DNA from: Mollicutes bacterium
GTDB taxonomy: Bacteria > Bacillota_I > Bacilli_A > Izemoplasmatales > Izemoplasmataceae
DNA: 64,000 nucleotides
NCBI GenBank assembly: GCA_003554025.1
Contig: PWFC01000074.1
Coordinates: 1 to 64,000 of the forward strand
Reading direction: 5' to 3'
Numbering within the stretch: position 1 is the stretch's first letter; each line of letters begins with the position of its first letter. The notes below the pieces were generated by a model. It saw only the letters and a list, made by a program, of their open reading frames with translations. It was not told where the DNA came from and ran no database searches. Of the stretch, positions 17,112 through 26,179 are shown piece by piece. The position numbers and the translations under genes are program-made.

Positions 17112-18419
17112 CTATTCGCGCCTCCTCAATAGGATTTTGATGGGAATGCCGCGAAAGCCGAAGGCTTCGCGGATACGGTTTTTCAAATACCGTTCGTAGC
17201 TGAAGTGCATCCATTCGGTGTTGTTGACAAAAAGAATGAAAGTCGGAGGTTTGGTTCCGACCTGCGTGGCGTAATACCCTTTGATGACGCCGCCGTTATG
17301 ACTTTTGGGAGGATTGGAATGGAAAGCGTCGACGATGATGTCGTTCAAAACCGAGGTTTGGACGCGCTTGGAATAATCCTCATACATCTCCCGGATTACG
17401 GGAAACAAAGTGTTGATGCGCGCTTTGGTCAGGGCGGAAAGGAAAATGACCGGCGCTTTGTGCAGAAATTGAAAATGCGAAAGAATCTCTTTTTCCCAGC
17501 GGTTCATGGTGCGGGTGTCCTTTTCAATGGCGTCCCATTTGTTTACGACGATGATGACCGGCTTGCCGGCCTCAAGCGCATAACCGGCAATCTTCTTGTC
17601 CTGTTCGATGATGCCTTGGGTCGCGTCGATCAGCACTAAAGCGATGTCGCTTCGTTCGATGGCGCTAAGCGCGCGCAGTACGCTATATTTCTCGGCGTTT
17701 TCGTAAACTTTGCCTCTTTTTCGCAGACCCGCGGTGTCGATGACGACGTATTCCTGGCCGTCTTTTTCGAAAATGGAGTCGACCGCGTCGCGGGTTGTGC
17801 GTTCGATTTCGCTGACGATGACGCGTTCTTCTTGCAAAAGTGCGTTCATCAGAGAACTTTTGCCGACGTTCGGGCGGCCAATCAGCGAAAGCTTGATGGT
17901 GTCTTCTTCGTATGGGTCGGGCATGGATTCGGGCAAGATGCTCACCACTTTGTCAAGCAGATCGCCGGTGCCCGTCCCGTGTTCGCTGCTGATGGCAATG
18001 GGGTCGCCTAGACCGAGCGCGTAAAACTCGTACAAAGTATCTTTAAGCGAAACGTCGTCGACTTTGTTGACGGCCAAAACGACAGGCGTATCGGCCTTGT
18101 AAAGCATGCGGGCGATAAACGCGTCTTCATCGGTAAGACCGGTGCGCACATCGACGACGAACACGATGACGTCCGCTTCGTCGATGGCGATTTCCGTCTG
18201 CGCTTTGATGTCGTGAATAAAAGGGGCATCGTCAAAATCGATGCCCCCGGTGTCGATGATATTGAAGGTGCGTGTCAGCCATTCCGCCTTCGCGTATAGG
18301 CGATCGCGGGTCAAACCGGGTGTTTCATCGGTAATGGCAAGGCGTTCGCCGATGATACGGTTGAAAAGTGTGGATTTGCCGACGTTGGGTCGGCCCACGA
18401 TGGCGACGGATGGAATCAT
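17112..18419 (-). CDS. der: GTPase Der (EngA), ribosome assembly
   Basis: A 435-residue protein with the diagnostic two tandem GTPase domains. Both carry GRPNVGKS (near residues 8 and 180), DTxG switch elements (DTGGIDFDD and DTAGLRKRG) and NKxD motifs (NKVDD, NKWDA). A C-terminal KH-like domain follows (about 355-435). Der is essential for 50S subunit maturation. It lies between rpsA and gpsA as in Bacillus. Confidence 0.97.
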   Translation of the reverse strand: MIPSVAIVGRPNVGKSTLFNRIIGERLAITDETPGLTRDRLYAKAEWLTRTFNIIDTGGIDFDDAPFIHDIKAQTEIAIDEADVIVFVVDVRTGLTDEDAFIARMLYKADTPVVLAVNKVDDVSLKDTLYEFYALGLGDPIAISSEHGTGTGDLLDKVVSILPESMPDPYEEDTIKLSLIGRPNVGKSSLMNALLQEERVIVSEIERTTRDAVDSIFEKDGQEYVVIDTAGLRKRGKVYENAEKYSVLRALSAIERSDIALVLIDATQGIIEQDKKIAGYALEAGKPVIIVVNKWDAIEKDTRTMNRWEKEILSHFQFLHKAPVIFLSALTKARINTLFPVIREMYEDYSKRVQTSVLNDIIVDAFHSNPPKSHNGGVIKGYYATQVGTKPPTFILFVNNTEWMHFSYERYLKNRIREAFGFRGIPIKILLRRRE

Positions 18420-18432
18420 AGGCCTTCATCCT

Positions 18433-19815
18433 CTATTTTTTCAAGTCTTTGAATTTCTCGGCGAAAAGTTCTCCGAGCGTTTGCGACTGGTCGGATTTGT
18501 TTTCGCTTTTTAAGTGTTTCTTGTATTCGTCACGGACTTTCTTGCTGTCGTAGGCTTTCTTGCTGACAACCATTTGCCAGTTTTCTTTGTTGAACTTGAG
18601 TACGATGGCGTTGATGACGTCGCCTTCGCTGAAGACGTCGCCAACTTGATCGACGTGGGATTCCTGAATTTCGGAAATCGGCAGGAACGCTTCGACGCCG
18701 TTGGTTTCGATCAAAGCGCCGCGAGGCTGAAGTTCTTTGACTTCGCCGGAGATTTCATCGCCGATTTTGACGTCGACATCTTCCCAAGGATTGTATTCAA
18801 GGTGTTTTTTCGAAAGACGCATCTTGCGGTTTTCAGCGTCGATGGAAAGAATCTGGACTTCAATCTCGTCGCCGACGTTTACGTTGCCGGCCAAATTGAA
18901 ACGGGGGTTCCACGAATAGTCGTTTTTATGGACGATGCCGGCCACGTCGCGTTCGACTTCGACTAGGATGCCAAATTGCATCTTCTTGACGACTTTTCCC
19001 TGAACGCGGTCGCCGGGCTTGTGATTTTCGGCGAATTTCTCCCATGGGGAAGGCTCTAAGGCTTTCATGGAAAGCGAACGTTTGTCGCCGTCTTCGCCAA
19101 TAATCTTGACTTTGACGGTGTCGCCTTCTTTGACGACGTCGCTAGGCTTTTTGATGCGATGATGCGACATCTCGGAAATGTGCAAAAGCCCTTCGACTTT
19201 GTCAAAACGTACGAATGCGCCGTAAGGAGCGAGCTTTTGTACGGTGCCTTCTAAAACGTCGCCTTCGTTGATGTTTTTCAGCTCTTCTTGCTTCTTGATT
19301 TTCTCTTGGTCGCGTTGCACGGCACGGTGGGAGACCACAATCTTGAAGCGGTTGTTTTTGCGGCCGATTTCGATAATCTTTATCGGGATGGTCTTGCCCA
19401 CGTAAGGTTGGAAATCCTCGGTATACTCCATGGAAACCTCGCTTTTTGGCATGAACATGTCAAACCCGTGCGCGCGGACCTTCAATCCGCCTTTTAAGAC
19501 GCTGCGGACGGTGGCTTCCAACACTTCGTCGCTTTCGAATTTATTTTGAAGTTCCTCGAACAGTTCTTGTTGTTCGATTTCAACGCGGGAGAGCAAAACA
19601 ATGCCCGCTTCGTCGTCTTTCTTTTGAACGACGGCTTCGATTTCATCGCCTTTTTTGACGACGTCGTGGGCCGTGTCCACGTCTAAACGAGTCAATCTGT
19701 CAAGGTAGATGGTCCCTTCGGTCGAATAACCGATGTCGACGATGACCTCGTTGTCCTTGACGTCGTAAACGGTGCCTTTTACTGTCTTTCCTTCTTCAAT
19801 GTTCTTGATCTTCAT
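18433..19815 (-). CDS. rpsA: S1-domain RNA-binding protein (ribosomal protein S1 homologue), five S1 domains
   Basis: A 460-residue protein built from five consecutive S1 (OB-fold) domains at about 5-75, 92-165, 182-250, 265-340 and 350-425. Domains 3-5 carry the typical pattern (for example GTVQKLAPYGAFV and LLHISEMSH). It probably helps mRNA binding on the ribosome. Bacillus YpfD in the same position after cmk has four domains and about 380 residues, so this is a longer variant. Its start overlaps the stop of cmk by 4 bases. Confidence 0.9.
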   Translation of the reverse strand: MKIKNIEEGKTVKGTVYDVKDNEVIVDIGYSTEGTIYLDRLTRLDVDTAHDVVKKGDEIEAVVQKKDDEAGIVLLSRVEIEQQELFEELQNKFESDEVLEATVRSVLKGGLKVRAHGFDMFMPKSEVSMEYTEDFQPYVGKTIPIKIIEIGRKNNRFKIVVSHRAVQRDQEKIKKQEELKNINEGDVLEGTVQKLAPYGAFVRFDKVEGLLHISEMSHHRIKKPSDVVKEGDTVKVKIIGEDGDKRSLSMKALEPSPWEKFAENHKPGDRVQGKVVKKMQFGILVEVERDVAGIVHKNDYSWNPRFNLAGNVNVGDEIEVQILSIDAENRKMRLSKKHLEYNPWEDVDVKIGDEISGEVKELQPRGALIETNGVEAFLPISEIQESHVDQVGDVFSEGDVINAIVLKFNKENWQMVVSKKAYDSKKVRDEYKKHLKSENKSDQSQTLGELFAEKFKDLKK

Positions 19816-20471
19816 GATAATCTACCTCTCTTAACTTTCGATTCTATGGTTTTTACGACATCTTCGATGCGCATGTTCGATGTGTCGATGACAACGGCAT
19901 CGTCAGCCGGTTTGAGCGGACTGTGGGAACGGTTGGTGTCAAAATCGTCGCGGGCGATGATTTCCCGCTTCAAATCCTCTAAAGGAATGTGTATTCCGTG
20001 TTCTTCGTTTTCTTTGAACCTGCGCGAAGCGCGGGTTGCGACATCGGCGGTTAGAAAAAACTTGTAGTCGGCGCCTGGAAGGACGTTATAGCCTATGTCT
20101 CTTCCGTCCATGACGACGTTTAGGTTTTCCGCAAGTTCACGTTGCCGTTCGACAAGTTTGTGGCGGACCCGACGATGCGAAGAAACGAGGGAAACGTTGT
20201 TGGAGACCTCACGGGAACGGATATCCTTGCTGACATCCTCCCCATCCATGTGCAAGTCCCCTTTTTTATAGTCAAAACGCGTTTGATCGAGGAAATCAAA
20301 AGCGTTTTCGTCGTTAAGGTCAATGTTTAACTGCATCGCTTTCAATGTAATGGCGCGATACATCGCGCCAGTGTCTATGTAAGTGAAGTCAAATAGCTTC
20401 GCCACCAGTTTCGCGATGGTGCTCTTTCCGGCCCCGGCGGGGCCATCAATAGCTATTTGCATAGTTTTCAT
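19812..20471 (-). CDS. cmk: Cytidylate kinase
   Basis: A 219-residue NMP kinase phosphorylating CMP and dCMP. It has a P-loop GPAGAGKST (10-18), DTGAMYRAITL (nucleoside-binding), DGRDIG and RASRRFKE. ATG 20471 (MKTMQIAID) is chosen because GAGGTG is 6 bases upstream; the frame stays open for 18 more codons without an RBS. It heads the cmk-rpsA-der-gpsA operon. Confidence 0.95.
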   Translation of the reverse strand: MKTMQIAIDGPAGAGKSTIAKLVAKLFDFTYIDTGAMYRAITLKAMQLNIDLNDENAFDFLDQTRFDYKKGDLHMDGEDVSKDIRSREVSNNVSLVSSHRRVRHKLVERQRELAENLNVVMDGRDIGYNVLPGADYKFFLTADVATRASRRFKENEEHGIHIPLEDLKREIIARDDFDTNRSHSPLKPADDAVVIDTSNMRIEDVVKTIESKVKRGRLS

Positions 20472-20604
20472 CGGATCACCTCGTTTCAAACCAACACCAT
20501 TATACCACATATGCTTTGTTTTCAATAACCCTATTTTATTTCATTTGGACGAAGATTTCAAAGGTTGTTCACAACTTATTTATTTTAACAAAAATATTTG
20601 TTTC

Positions 20605-20633
20605 TTGATAATGAAAACGCTTTTTGTTATACT
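20605..20633 (+). promoter_or_regulatory. Promoter of hppA with a cre-like element in the spacer
   Basis: TTGATA (20605-20610), 17 bases and TATACT (20628-20633). The spacer holds TGAAAACGCTTTTT (20612-20625), which matches the cre consensus at 12 of 14 positions; the terminal CA is TT. The leader that follows contains a small hairpin (CAAATC/GATTTG, 20644-20661) and two GATATATT direct repeats (20694 and 20709). Confidence 0.65.
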
Positions 20634-20736
20634 TTAAGAAGGTCAAATCCTTTGCGATTTGTTTTATTTTCTTTGATTTGGCACCGTTTCTTTGATATAT
20701 TAACGAAGATATATTGACAACAGGTTGGTGATAATT

Positions 20737-22749
20737 ATGAACATCCCCATGAACAGCATCGTCGGCATCGCACTGGTTTTCAGTGTCATTGCCATGCTTT
20801 ACGCGCTCGCGCTTTTTATCAAAATCAAACGCATTGAAAAAGGCGTTCCTCGCGTAATTGAAATATCAGGTTATATCCGAGAAGGCGCAATGGCCTTCAT
20901 GGCTCGCCAATATAAGATTCTAAGCGTCTTTGTCGTCGTTCTTTTTGTGATTATCGGTTTCGCAATCGATTTTTATACCGCTGGGGCTTTCGCTTTTGGA
21001 GCTTTGTTGAGCGCTCTTGCCGGTTATCTCGGCATGAGAGGCGCCATCGCTTCGAATTCCCGGACGGCCACCAGCGCACAAAAAGAAGGTATGAACAAAG
21101 CCTTAGACGTCGCCTTTAGCGGCGGCGCGGTCATGGGCATGTCCGTCGTTGGGCTCGGCTTGACGGGCCTTATCCTATATTATTTGGCGGGCACCTTTTT
21201 GTTCAATCTCGAATTGCAACACACCTTTGATGTCATGACCGGTTTCGCCTTAGGCGCATCAAGCATTGCCCTCTTCGCCCGTGTGGGCGGCGGCATCTAC
21301 ACAAAAGCCGCCGATGTCGGCGCCGATTTGGTCGGAAAAATCGAAGCCGGCATCCCTGAGGACGACCCCCGAAACCCCGCCGTCATCGCCGATAACGTCG
21401 GCGACAACGTCGGCGATGTGGCCGGCATGGGCGCAGATCTGTTCGAATCATATGTCGGATCGCTGATTTCGGCCATCACCTTAGGCATGTTCTGGCTGGG
21501 TGCGGAAGGCGCGCTGTTTCCAATCTTTTTGGCCGCTTTCGGCATCATCGCTTCCATCTTAGGAACGATGACCATCCGCACCAAAGAAGCGGATTCGCCG
21601 CACAAGGTGTTGAAAAAAGGCACCTATGTCGCCGGTGGATTGTTTATCATCTTTGCGCTCTTCCTCACTTGGTTTTACGTGCAAAACGGCTACTTCGAAA
21701 ACTACGGACCCTTTTTAGCGATTATCGCCGGGCTTTTCGTCGGCATCATGATCGGTCTCATCACGGAAATTTATACGTCGAGCGAATACAAAAAAGTCAA
21801 AGACATCGCCAAACAATCGGAAACGGGACACGCCACGAACATCATCGGCGGTCTCTCGATCGGCATGGAATCCACGGCGGTACCCATTATATTGATCAGC
21901 GTCGTTATCGTCATCTCCTACCATGTCGCCGGACTTTACGGCATCGCCTTGAGTGCGGTCGGCATGCTCTCGACAACCGGCATGACCATCGCCATTGACG
22001 CATACGGCCCCATCGCGGACAACGCCGGCGGCATCGCCGAAATGTCGAACATGGACAAAAGCGTCCGGGAAATCACCGACAAGCTCGACAGCGTCGGCAA
22101 CACCACCGCCGCCATCGGCAAAGGATTCGCAATTGGCAGCGCCGCGTTAACGTCTCTCGCTCTCTTTAGCGCTTTTGTGCAAGCTGCGGGGCTCGACAGC
22201 ATCGACATTGCGACGCCCGCGGTCATTGTCGGCATACTTGTCGGAGCGATGATGCCCTTCCTTTTCAGCTCTCTCACCATGAGCAGCGTCGGACGGGCGG
22301 CGTCGAAGATGATCGACGAAGTGCGCCGACAGTTCCGCGACATGCCCGGCATCATGAACAAAACGCAAAAGCCCGATTATGCTCGCTGTGTGGACATATC
22401 GACCAAAGCCGCCCTGCAAGAGATGGTCGCCCCGGGATTGCTAGCGGTGGCCACACCCCTCATCGTGGGCTTCACTTTGGGCCCCGAAGCGCTCGGCGGA
22501 TTGCTTGCGGGCGCGCTTGCAAGCGGCATCAGCATGGCCATCTTCATGGCCAACAGCGGCGGCGCTTGGGACAACGCCAAAAAATTCATTGAAGAGGGCC
22601 ACCACGGCAATCGCGGCGGATTCGCCCACAAGGCGAGCGTCACCGGCGATACGGTCGGGGATCCCTTCAAAGATACGAGCGGCCCATCCATCAACATTTT
22701 AATCAAACTGATGACCATCATTTCCTTGGTCTTCGCGGTATTGATGTAA
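20737..22749 (+). CDS. hppA: Membrane-bound ion-translocating pyrophosphatase
   Basis: A 670-residue integral membrane enzyme with about 16 hydrophobic helices. It hydrolyses cytoplasmic pyrophosphate and pumps H+ and/or Na+ out. The catalytic signature is intact near residues 200-220 ([19 protein letters not shown]), as is the C-terminal acidic pair region [25 protein letters not shown] carries Ala where K+-independent enzymes have Lys, so this is a K+-dependent type. Whether it moves H+ or Na+ cannot be settled by eye. ATG 20737 is chosen over TTG 20725, with GGTGAT upstream. It is monocistronic, with its own promoter and terminator. Confidence 0.96.
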   Translation: MNIPMNSIVGIALVFSVIAMLYALALFIKIKRIEKGVPRVIEISGYIREGAMAFMARQYKILSVFVVVLFVIIGFAIDFYTAGAFAFGALLSALAGYLGMRGAIASNSRTATSAQKEGMNKALDVAFSGGAVMGMSVVGLGLTGLILYYLAGTFLFNLELQHTFDVMTGFALGASSIALFARVGGGIYTKAADVGADLVGKIEAGIPEDDPRNPAVIADNVGDNVGDVAGMGADLFESYVGSLISAITLGMFWLGAEGALFPIFLAAFGIIASILGTMTIRTKEADSPHKVLKKGTYVAGGLFIIFALFLTWFYVQNGYFENYGPFLAIIAGLFVGIMIGLITEIYTSSEYKKVKDIAKQSETGHATNIIGGLSIGMESTAVPIILISVVIVISYHVAGLYGIALSAVGMLSTTGMTIAIDAYGPIADNAGGIAEMSNMDKSVREITDKLDSVGNTTAAIGKGFAIGSAALTSLALFSAFVQAAGLDSIDIATPAVIVGILVGAMMPFLFSSLTMSSVGRAASKMIDEVRRQFRDMPGIMNKTQKPDYARCVDISTKAALQEMVAPGLLAVATPLIVGFTLGPEALGGLLAGALASGISMAIFMANSGGAWDNAKKFIEEGHHGNRGGFAHKASVTGDTVGDPFKDTSGPSINILIKLMTIISLVFAVLM

Positions 22750-22756
22750 TCCAATT

Positions 22757-22793
22757 AAAAACGAGGCGATTATTGAGTCGCCTCGTTTTTTTT
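22757..22793. terminator. Terminator between hppA and the convergent membrane-protein gene
   Basis: CGAGGCGA and TCGCCTCG form a stem flanked by five A and eight T, usable in both directions. Confidence 0.9.
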
Positions 22794-23291
22794 GCGGAAG
22801 GGTTTCGTTTGGATGCGTTTGGTGACACTTTGATAGATGACAATTGCCGCTTTGATCAAAATCAAAATCAAGAGGACATAGGCGCTTACGTCTTGAGCGA
22901 CGGGTTGGCCGTCGACATAGACGCTTTTCATCAAGACTCCCTCAACATGCAGATTCTCTTGCAGGCCCTGCAAATCCGTCAATTGCGAAAGGAAATTGAA
23001 TTTGGCAAGCAAGACCAAGCCGAATCCATATATGAGGGTGAGCGACTTGTCTTTTTTTAAGACCAAATACGCCAAAAACAAGATGTATAGGGCAAAAAGA
23101 ACGGGGTAGTACGTGTAGCTCTCTCCGGTCGATAGGTTTTCAAAATGCATTACGAACCACCGAGAGGGCACTTCCGCCTCTGAAAACACACCGGCGGAAG
23201 TCAAGGGGAAGGCGAGGGTGAAAACCATATGGACCGCAAAAAGCGAAGCCAAAATCAAAAGGTCTTTTTGAAACATATTCAGTTTCTTCAT
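22770..23291 (-). CDS. Uncharacterised four-helix membrane protein
   Basis: A 173-residue protein that I do not recognise. Hydrophobic segments lie at about 12-30, 62-80, 84-102 and 136-155. An external loop of about 30 residues follows helix 1 (TSAGVFSEAEVPSRWF), another lies between helices 3 and 4, and the tail is basic (KRIQTKPFRKKNE). The ATG at 23291 has AAGGGTG upstream. A TACAAT -10 element (23330-23335) suggests its own promoter, because rluB upstream ends in a terminator. The last codons overlap the shared terminator. Confidence 0.75.
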   Translation of the reverse strand: MKKLNMFQKDLLILASLFAVHMVFTLAFPLTSAGVFSEAEVPSRWFVMHFENLSTGESYTYYPVLFALYILFLAYLVLKKDKSLTLIYGFGLVLLAKFNFLSQLTDLQGLQENLHVEGVLMKSVYVDGQPVAQDVSAYVLLILILIKAAIVIYQSVTKRIQTKPFRKKNEATQ

Positions 23292-23385
23292 CGGGCACCC
23301 TTCTTTCCTCAGCTAGTTCACCATGTATGATTGTACCACACATTCATGTTTTTAAAACCCGTCTTTTTTAGTAAACGGTTGCAAG

Positions 23386-23426
23386 AAAAAAGCGCCTGAC
23401 CTTTTATAAAGAAAAGGTGTGGGCGC
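23386..23426 (-). terminator. Terminator after rluB
   Basis: A two-part stem: GCGCC (23392-23396) pairs with GGCGC (23422-23426), and ACCTTTT pairs with AAAAGGT inside it. On the minus strand a six-T run follows. Confidence 0.75.
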
Positions 23427-23454
23427 CAAAAACGGTTATCACAACGTGAAGGCG

Positions 23455-24195
23455 CTATTTCGCGCCGGCGCGGCGACGTTCCCGGTCGATGAGCACGCGC
23501 AGCTTTTTGAGTTCGTGGATTTTCACCCGGCGATGGCCGCCGCGGGATAGGTCGTCCAACGTCAAAAACGCAAACCGGATGCGTTTGAGTTTGAGCACCT
23601 CGTGGTCGAAATGTTCAAACATCTTCTTGATGTGGTGGTATTTGCCTTCGGTGATGACAAGGTTGAGCTTGGTGCGCTGTTTTTGTTTGTTGTATTTCAC
23701 TTTGCGGATTTTCGCGGGCTTGGTCATTTGTCCTTCCAAGGTGATTCCGCGGCGAATCTTGCGGGAGGTTTCTTTGCGCAAGAAGCCGTTGACGGTGACT
23801 TCGTATTCTTTTTCGATGTTGTAGCGAGGATGGGTGAGCGCCGCCGTCAAATCGCCGTCGTTCGTCATCAAAAGGACGCCCGAGGAATCGTAGTCGAGCC
23901 GTCCGACAGGGTATATGCGTTTTGAGGAAGGCACGAGATCCTTGACGGTCTTGCGTCCTTTTTCGTCTTTGACCGTTGAAACGTAGCCTTCGGGTTTGTA
24001 CAAAAGATAATAGACTTTGTCCTCATAGCTTATGGGATGGCCATCGACGGTGATGGTGTCGGATGGCGACGCTTTTTCCCCTAAAGCCTGCACGGTGCGC
24101 CCGTTCACTTTGACGCGTCCGCCCGTGATCAATTTTTCCGCTTTGCGGCGGGAACAAAGCCCGCTTTGCGCGATGAGTTTCTGAATGCGTTCCAT
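23455..24195 (-). CDS. rluB: 23S rRNA pseudouridine synthase, RsuA/RluB family
   Basis: A 246-residue enzyme. The N-terminal S4 domain (ERIQKLIAQSGLCSRRKAE) is followed by the synthase domain with the catalytic Asp in GRLDYDSSGVLLMTNDG near residue 102. The family isomerises uridines in 23S (RluB) or 16S (RsuA) rRNA. The RluB assignment rests on length and on the Bacillus-type homologue (YpuL-like) and is moderately sure. The basic C-terminal tail (RRRAGAK) is typical. It is the last gene of the efp-CNNM-rluB run. Confidence 0.9.
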   Translation of the reverse strand: MERIQKLIAQSGLCSRRKAEKLITGGRVKVNGRTVQALGEKASPSDTITVDGHPISYEDKVYYLLYKPEGYVSTVKDEKGRKTVKDLVPSSKRIYPVGRLDYDSSGVLLMTNDGDLTAALTHPRYNIEKEYEVTVNGFLRKETSRKIRRGITLEGQMTKPAKIRKVKYNKQKQRTKLNLVITEGKYHHIKKMFEHFDHEVLKLKRIRFAFLTLDDLSRGGHRRVKIHELKKLRVLIDRERRRAGAK

Positions 24196-24203
24196 AATGC
24201 CTC

Positions 24204-25544
24204 CTACTCTTCTTCCAACACCGGTTCGACAAGCATATGGACATACTTGATGCGGCGTTCTTTGATTTCTTTGATGATGAACGTCAAATCGAACATTTTG
24301 GCGTCCTCTTCGTGGTCGTAAGAGATCATCGTCTGGCGGAGGGTGTATTTCATGTCCACCTCGGGCAACGATTCAAAGCGTTCAAACAACCAACTTCCAA
24401 GCGTTTTTTCGTTTTTCGACGGCGCTTCGCCCAAGTTGAGCTCCTCAAAGAGATCGCCAAGTTCGATGTCGGCGTTGACGCCGTATTCGTGAGGGCCGAC
24501 TTGTTTCAAAAATTCGTCGTCGATGTCGTCGTGCTCGTCGTAAATCTCTCCGACCAATTCCTCGATGGCGTCTTCCATGGTCACGATGCCGCTGGTGCCG
24601 CCGAATTCGTCGCTGACGATGGCGAGATGCGAATTTTCCCGCTGCAACGTTTCAATCAAGGTGTCGGCCCGCATCGACTTCGACACATAGACCGGCGGTT
24701 TCATGATGTTGCGGATGTCGATGGGGAGCTTTTTGATAAGATGCGTAAAGAAATCGCGCTCGTTCAAAATGCCGACGATGGTGTCGCGGTCGCCCTCGTA
24801 AACGGGCAAACGCGAAAACTGGTTCTCAAAGAATTTTTCGAGTACCGAATCGACATCCTCATCGACCGAAATGGCGACCATGTCCACACGAGGGGTCATG
24901 ATTTCATACACTTTCTTCTCATCAAGGTCCAAAACGCTTTGAAGCATCTCCGCTTCTTCCTCGTCGATTGAACCCTCTTCCTCCATCGTATCGATGATGG
25001 TTTCCAGTTCGCCTTCGCTAACACTGATGGTTACGCGGCTGTCTTCTTTCAAAAACAGGTTCTTGATTTTCAAAAACACGAGCGTGAGCGGCAAAAGCAG
25101 TTTCATGATCACAAGCAGTGGCCCGCTGATCTTAATGGCGATCTGGTTCGAATACATTTTGGCGAAACTTTTGGGAATGATTTCCCCAAAGATTAGAATG
25201 ATGGTCGTCATCACGGCGGTGTTGAAGATGGTGACCAACGTTTCTTGGTCAATGAAAATCCGTGCGAAAATGCCGGCGCTCACGGTCGCAAGCGCGACAT
25301 TGGCGAGGTTGTTGCCGACAAGTATGGTCGTCAAAGCCCGGTCGAAGCGTTCGTGAATCCAAAAAGCTTTCCTGCTGCCCTTTTTCCCCTCCTCGATATA
25401 ATTCTTCATCCGAATAGGGTTCAAAGAGGAAAACACCGTTCCGCTCATGGAGAAAAAACTTGATACCATCAAGAGTATGAACAGCAAAACGAAGCTGAAC
25501 GGGGGAATCTCCGCTTGTGCGAGCAAGAACGAACTATAATCCAA
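24204..25544 (-). CDS. CNNM/CorC-family (DUF21-CBS-CorC_HlyC) membrane protein
   Basis: A 446-residue protein with the full three-domain layout. A DUF21/CNNM membrane domain has about four hydrophobic segments in residues 1-175. A pair of CBS domains follows (about 215-335, with YEIMTPRVDM and FGGTSGIVTMEDAIEELVG), then a C-terminal CorC/HlyC FAD-like domain. Family members are implicated in Mg2+ or Co2+ export and were formerly annotated as hemolysins. The likely start is TTG 25544, with AGGAG 9 bases upstream and no nearby ATG. It lies between efp and rluB with short gaps. Confidence 0.9.
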   Translation of the reverse strand: MDYSSFLLAQAEIPPFSFVLLFILLMVSSFFSMSGTVFSSLNPIRMKNYIEEGKKGSRKAFWIHERFDRALTTILVGNNLANVALATVSAGIFARIFIDQETLVTIFNTAVMTTIILIFGEIIPKSFAKMYSNQIAIKISGPLLVIMKLLLPLTLVFLKIKNLFLKEDSRVTISVSEGELETIIDTMEEEGSIDEEEAEMLQSVLDLDEKKVYEIMTPRVDMVAISVDEDVDSVLEKFFENQFSRLPVYEGDRDTIVGILNERDFFTHLIKKLPIDIRNIMKPPVYVSKSMRADTLIETLQRENSHLAIVSDEFGGTSGIVTMEDAIEELVGEIYDEHDDIDDEFLKQVGPHEYGVNADIELGDLFEELNLGEAPSKNEKTLGSWLFERFESLPEVDMKYTLRQTMISYDHEEDAKMFDLTFIIKEIKERRIKYVHMLVEPVLEEE

Positions 25545-25559
25545 TGGGACTCACTCCTC

Positions 25560-26123
25560 TTAGGCCTTGGCGCTGTATTTTCCGGTTTCGGTGTTTACGA
25601 CGATCTTTTCGCCTTCGTTGATGAACAAAGGCACCTGGATTTTGTATCCGGTTTCCAACACGGCGTCCTTTGTGGTGTTTGTGACCGTGTTTCCACGCAC
25701 GCCCGGGACGGTCTCGATGACTTCAAGCGTCACTTTCTCGGGCAGTTCGACGCCCAATATCTCGTTTTCGAAGAAACGAATCTCGACGTCCATGTTTTCG
25801 ACGAGGAAATTGCGTTCGTACTCGATTTGTTTGACGTTTATTTCCAACTGCTCGAACGTTTCTTTGTTCATGAACACGTATGTGTCGCCATCGGCGTAGA
25901 TGAACTGCATGGGACGGCGATCGATCAAGGCGGTCTCCACTTTTTCTCCGGCGCGCCAGGTCTTTTCGGTGATGGTTCCGGTGCGCAAATTGCGGAGCTT
26001 GCTGCGGACGAACGCGCTGCCCTTTCCGGGTTTTACGTGCTGAAACTCGATGATTTGGTACAAGTTGCCGTTATGTTGGATGGTTAGTCCTGTTTTGAAA
26101 TCGTTGCTAGTAATCATGCTCAT
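25560..26123 (-). CDS. efp: Elongation factor P
   Basis: A 187-residue three-domain protein that rescues ribosomes stalled on polyproline. The tip of domain I reads KPGKGSAFVR. The conserved Lys is at residue 34 by my count, the position that is modified in other bacteria; no modification enzyme (EpmA/B, YmfI) is in view. ATG 26123 has AGGAGTG upstream. It has its own promoter despite lying in a run of minus-strand genes. Confidence 0.97.
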   Translation of the reverse strand: MSMITSNDFKTGLTIQHNGNLYQIIEFQHVKPGKGSAFVRSKLRNLRTGTITEKTWRAGEKVETALIDRRPMQFIYADGDTYVFMNKETFEQLEINVKQIEYERNFLVENMDVEIRFFENEILGVELPEKVTLEVIETVPGVRGNTVTNTTKDAVLETGYKIQVPLFINEGEKIVVNTETGKYSAKA

Positions 26124-26146
26124 GCTATCACTCCTAAATATGCCTT

Positions 26147-26175
26147 ATTATACTGACTTTCTCATAGGTTGTCCA
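26147..26175 (-). promoter_or_regulatory. Promoter of efp
   Basis: On the minus strand TGGACA (26170-26175), 17 bases and a perfect TATAAT (26147-26152). Confidence 0.75.
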
Positions 26176-26179
26176 TACT

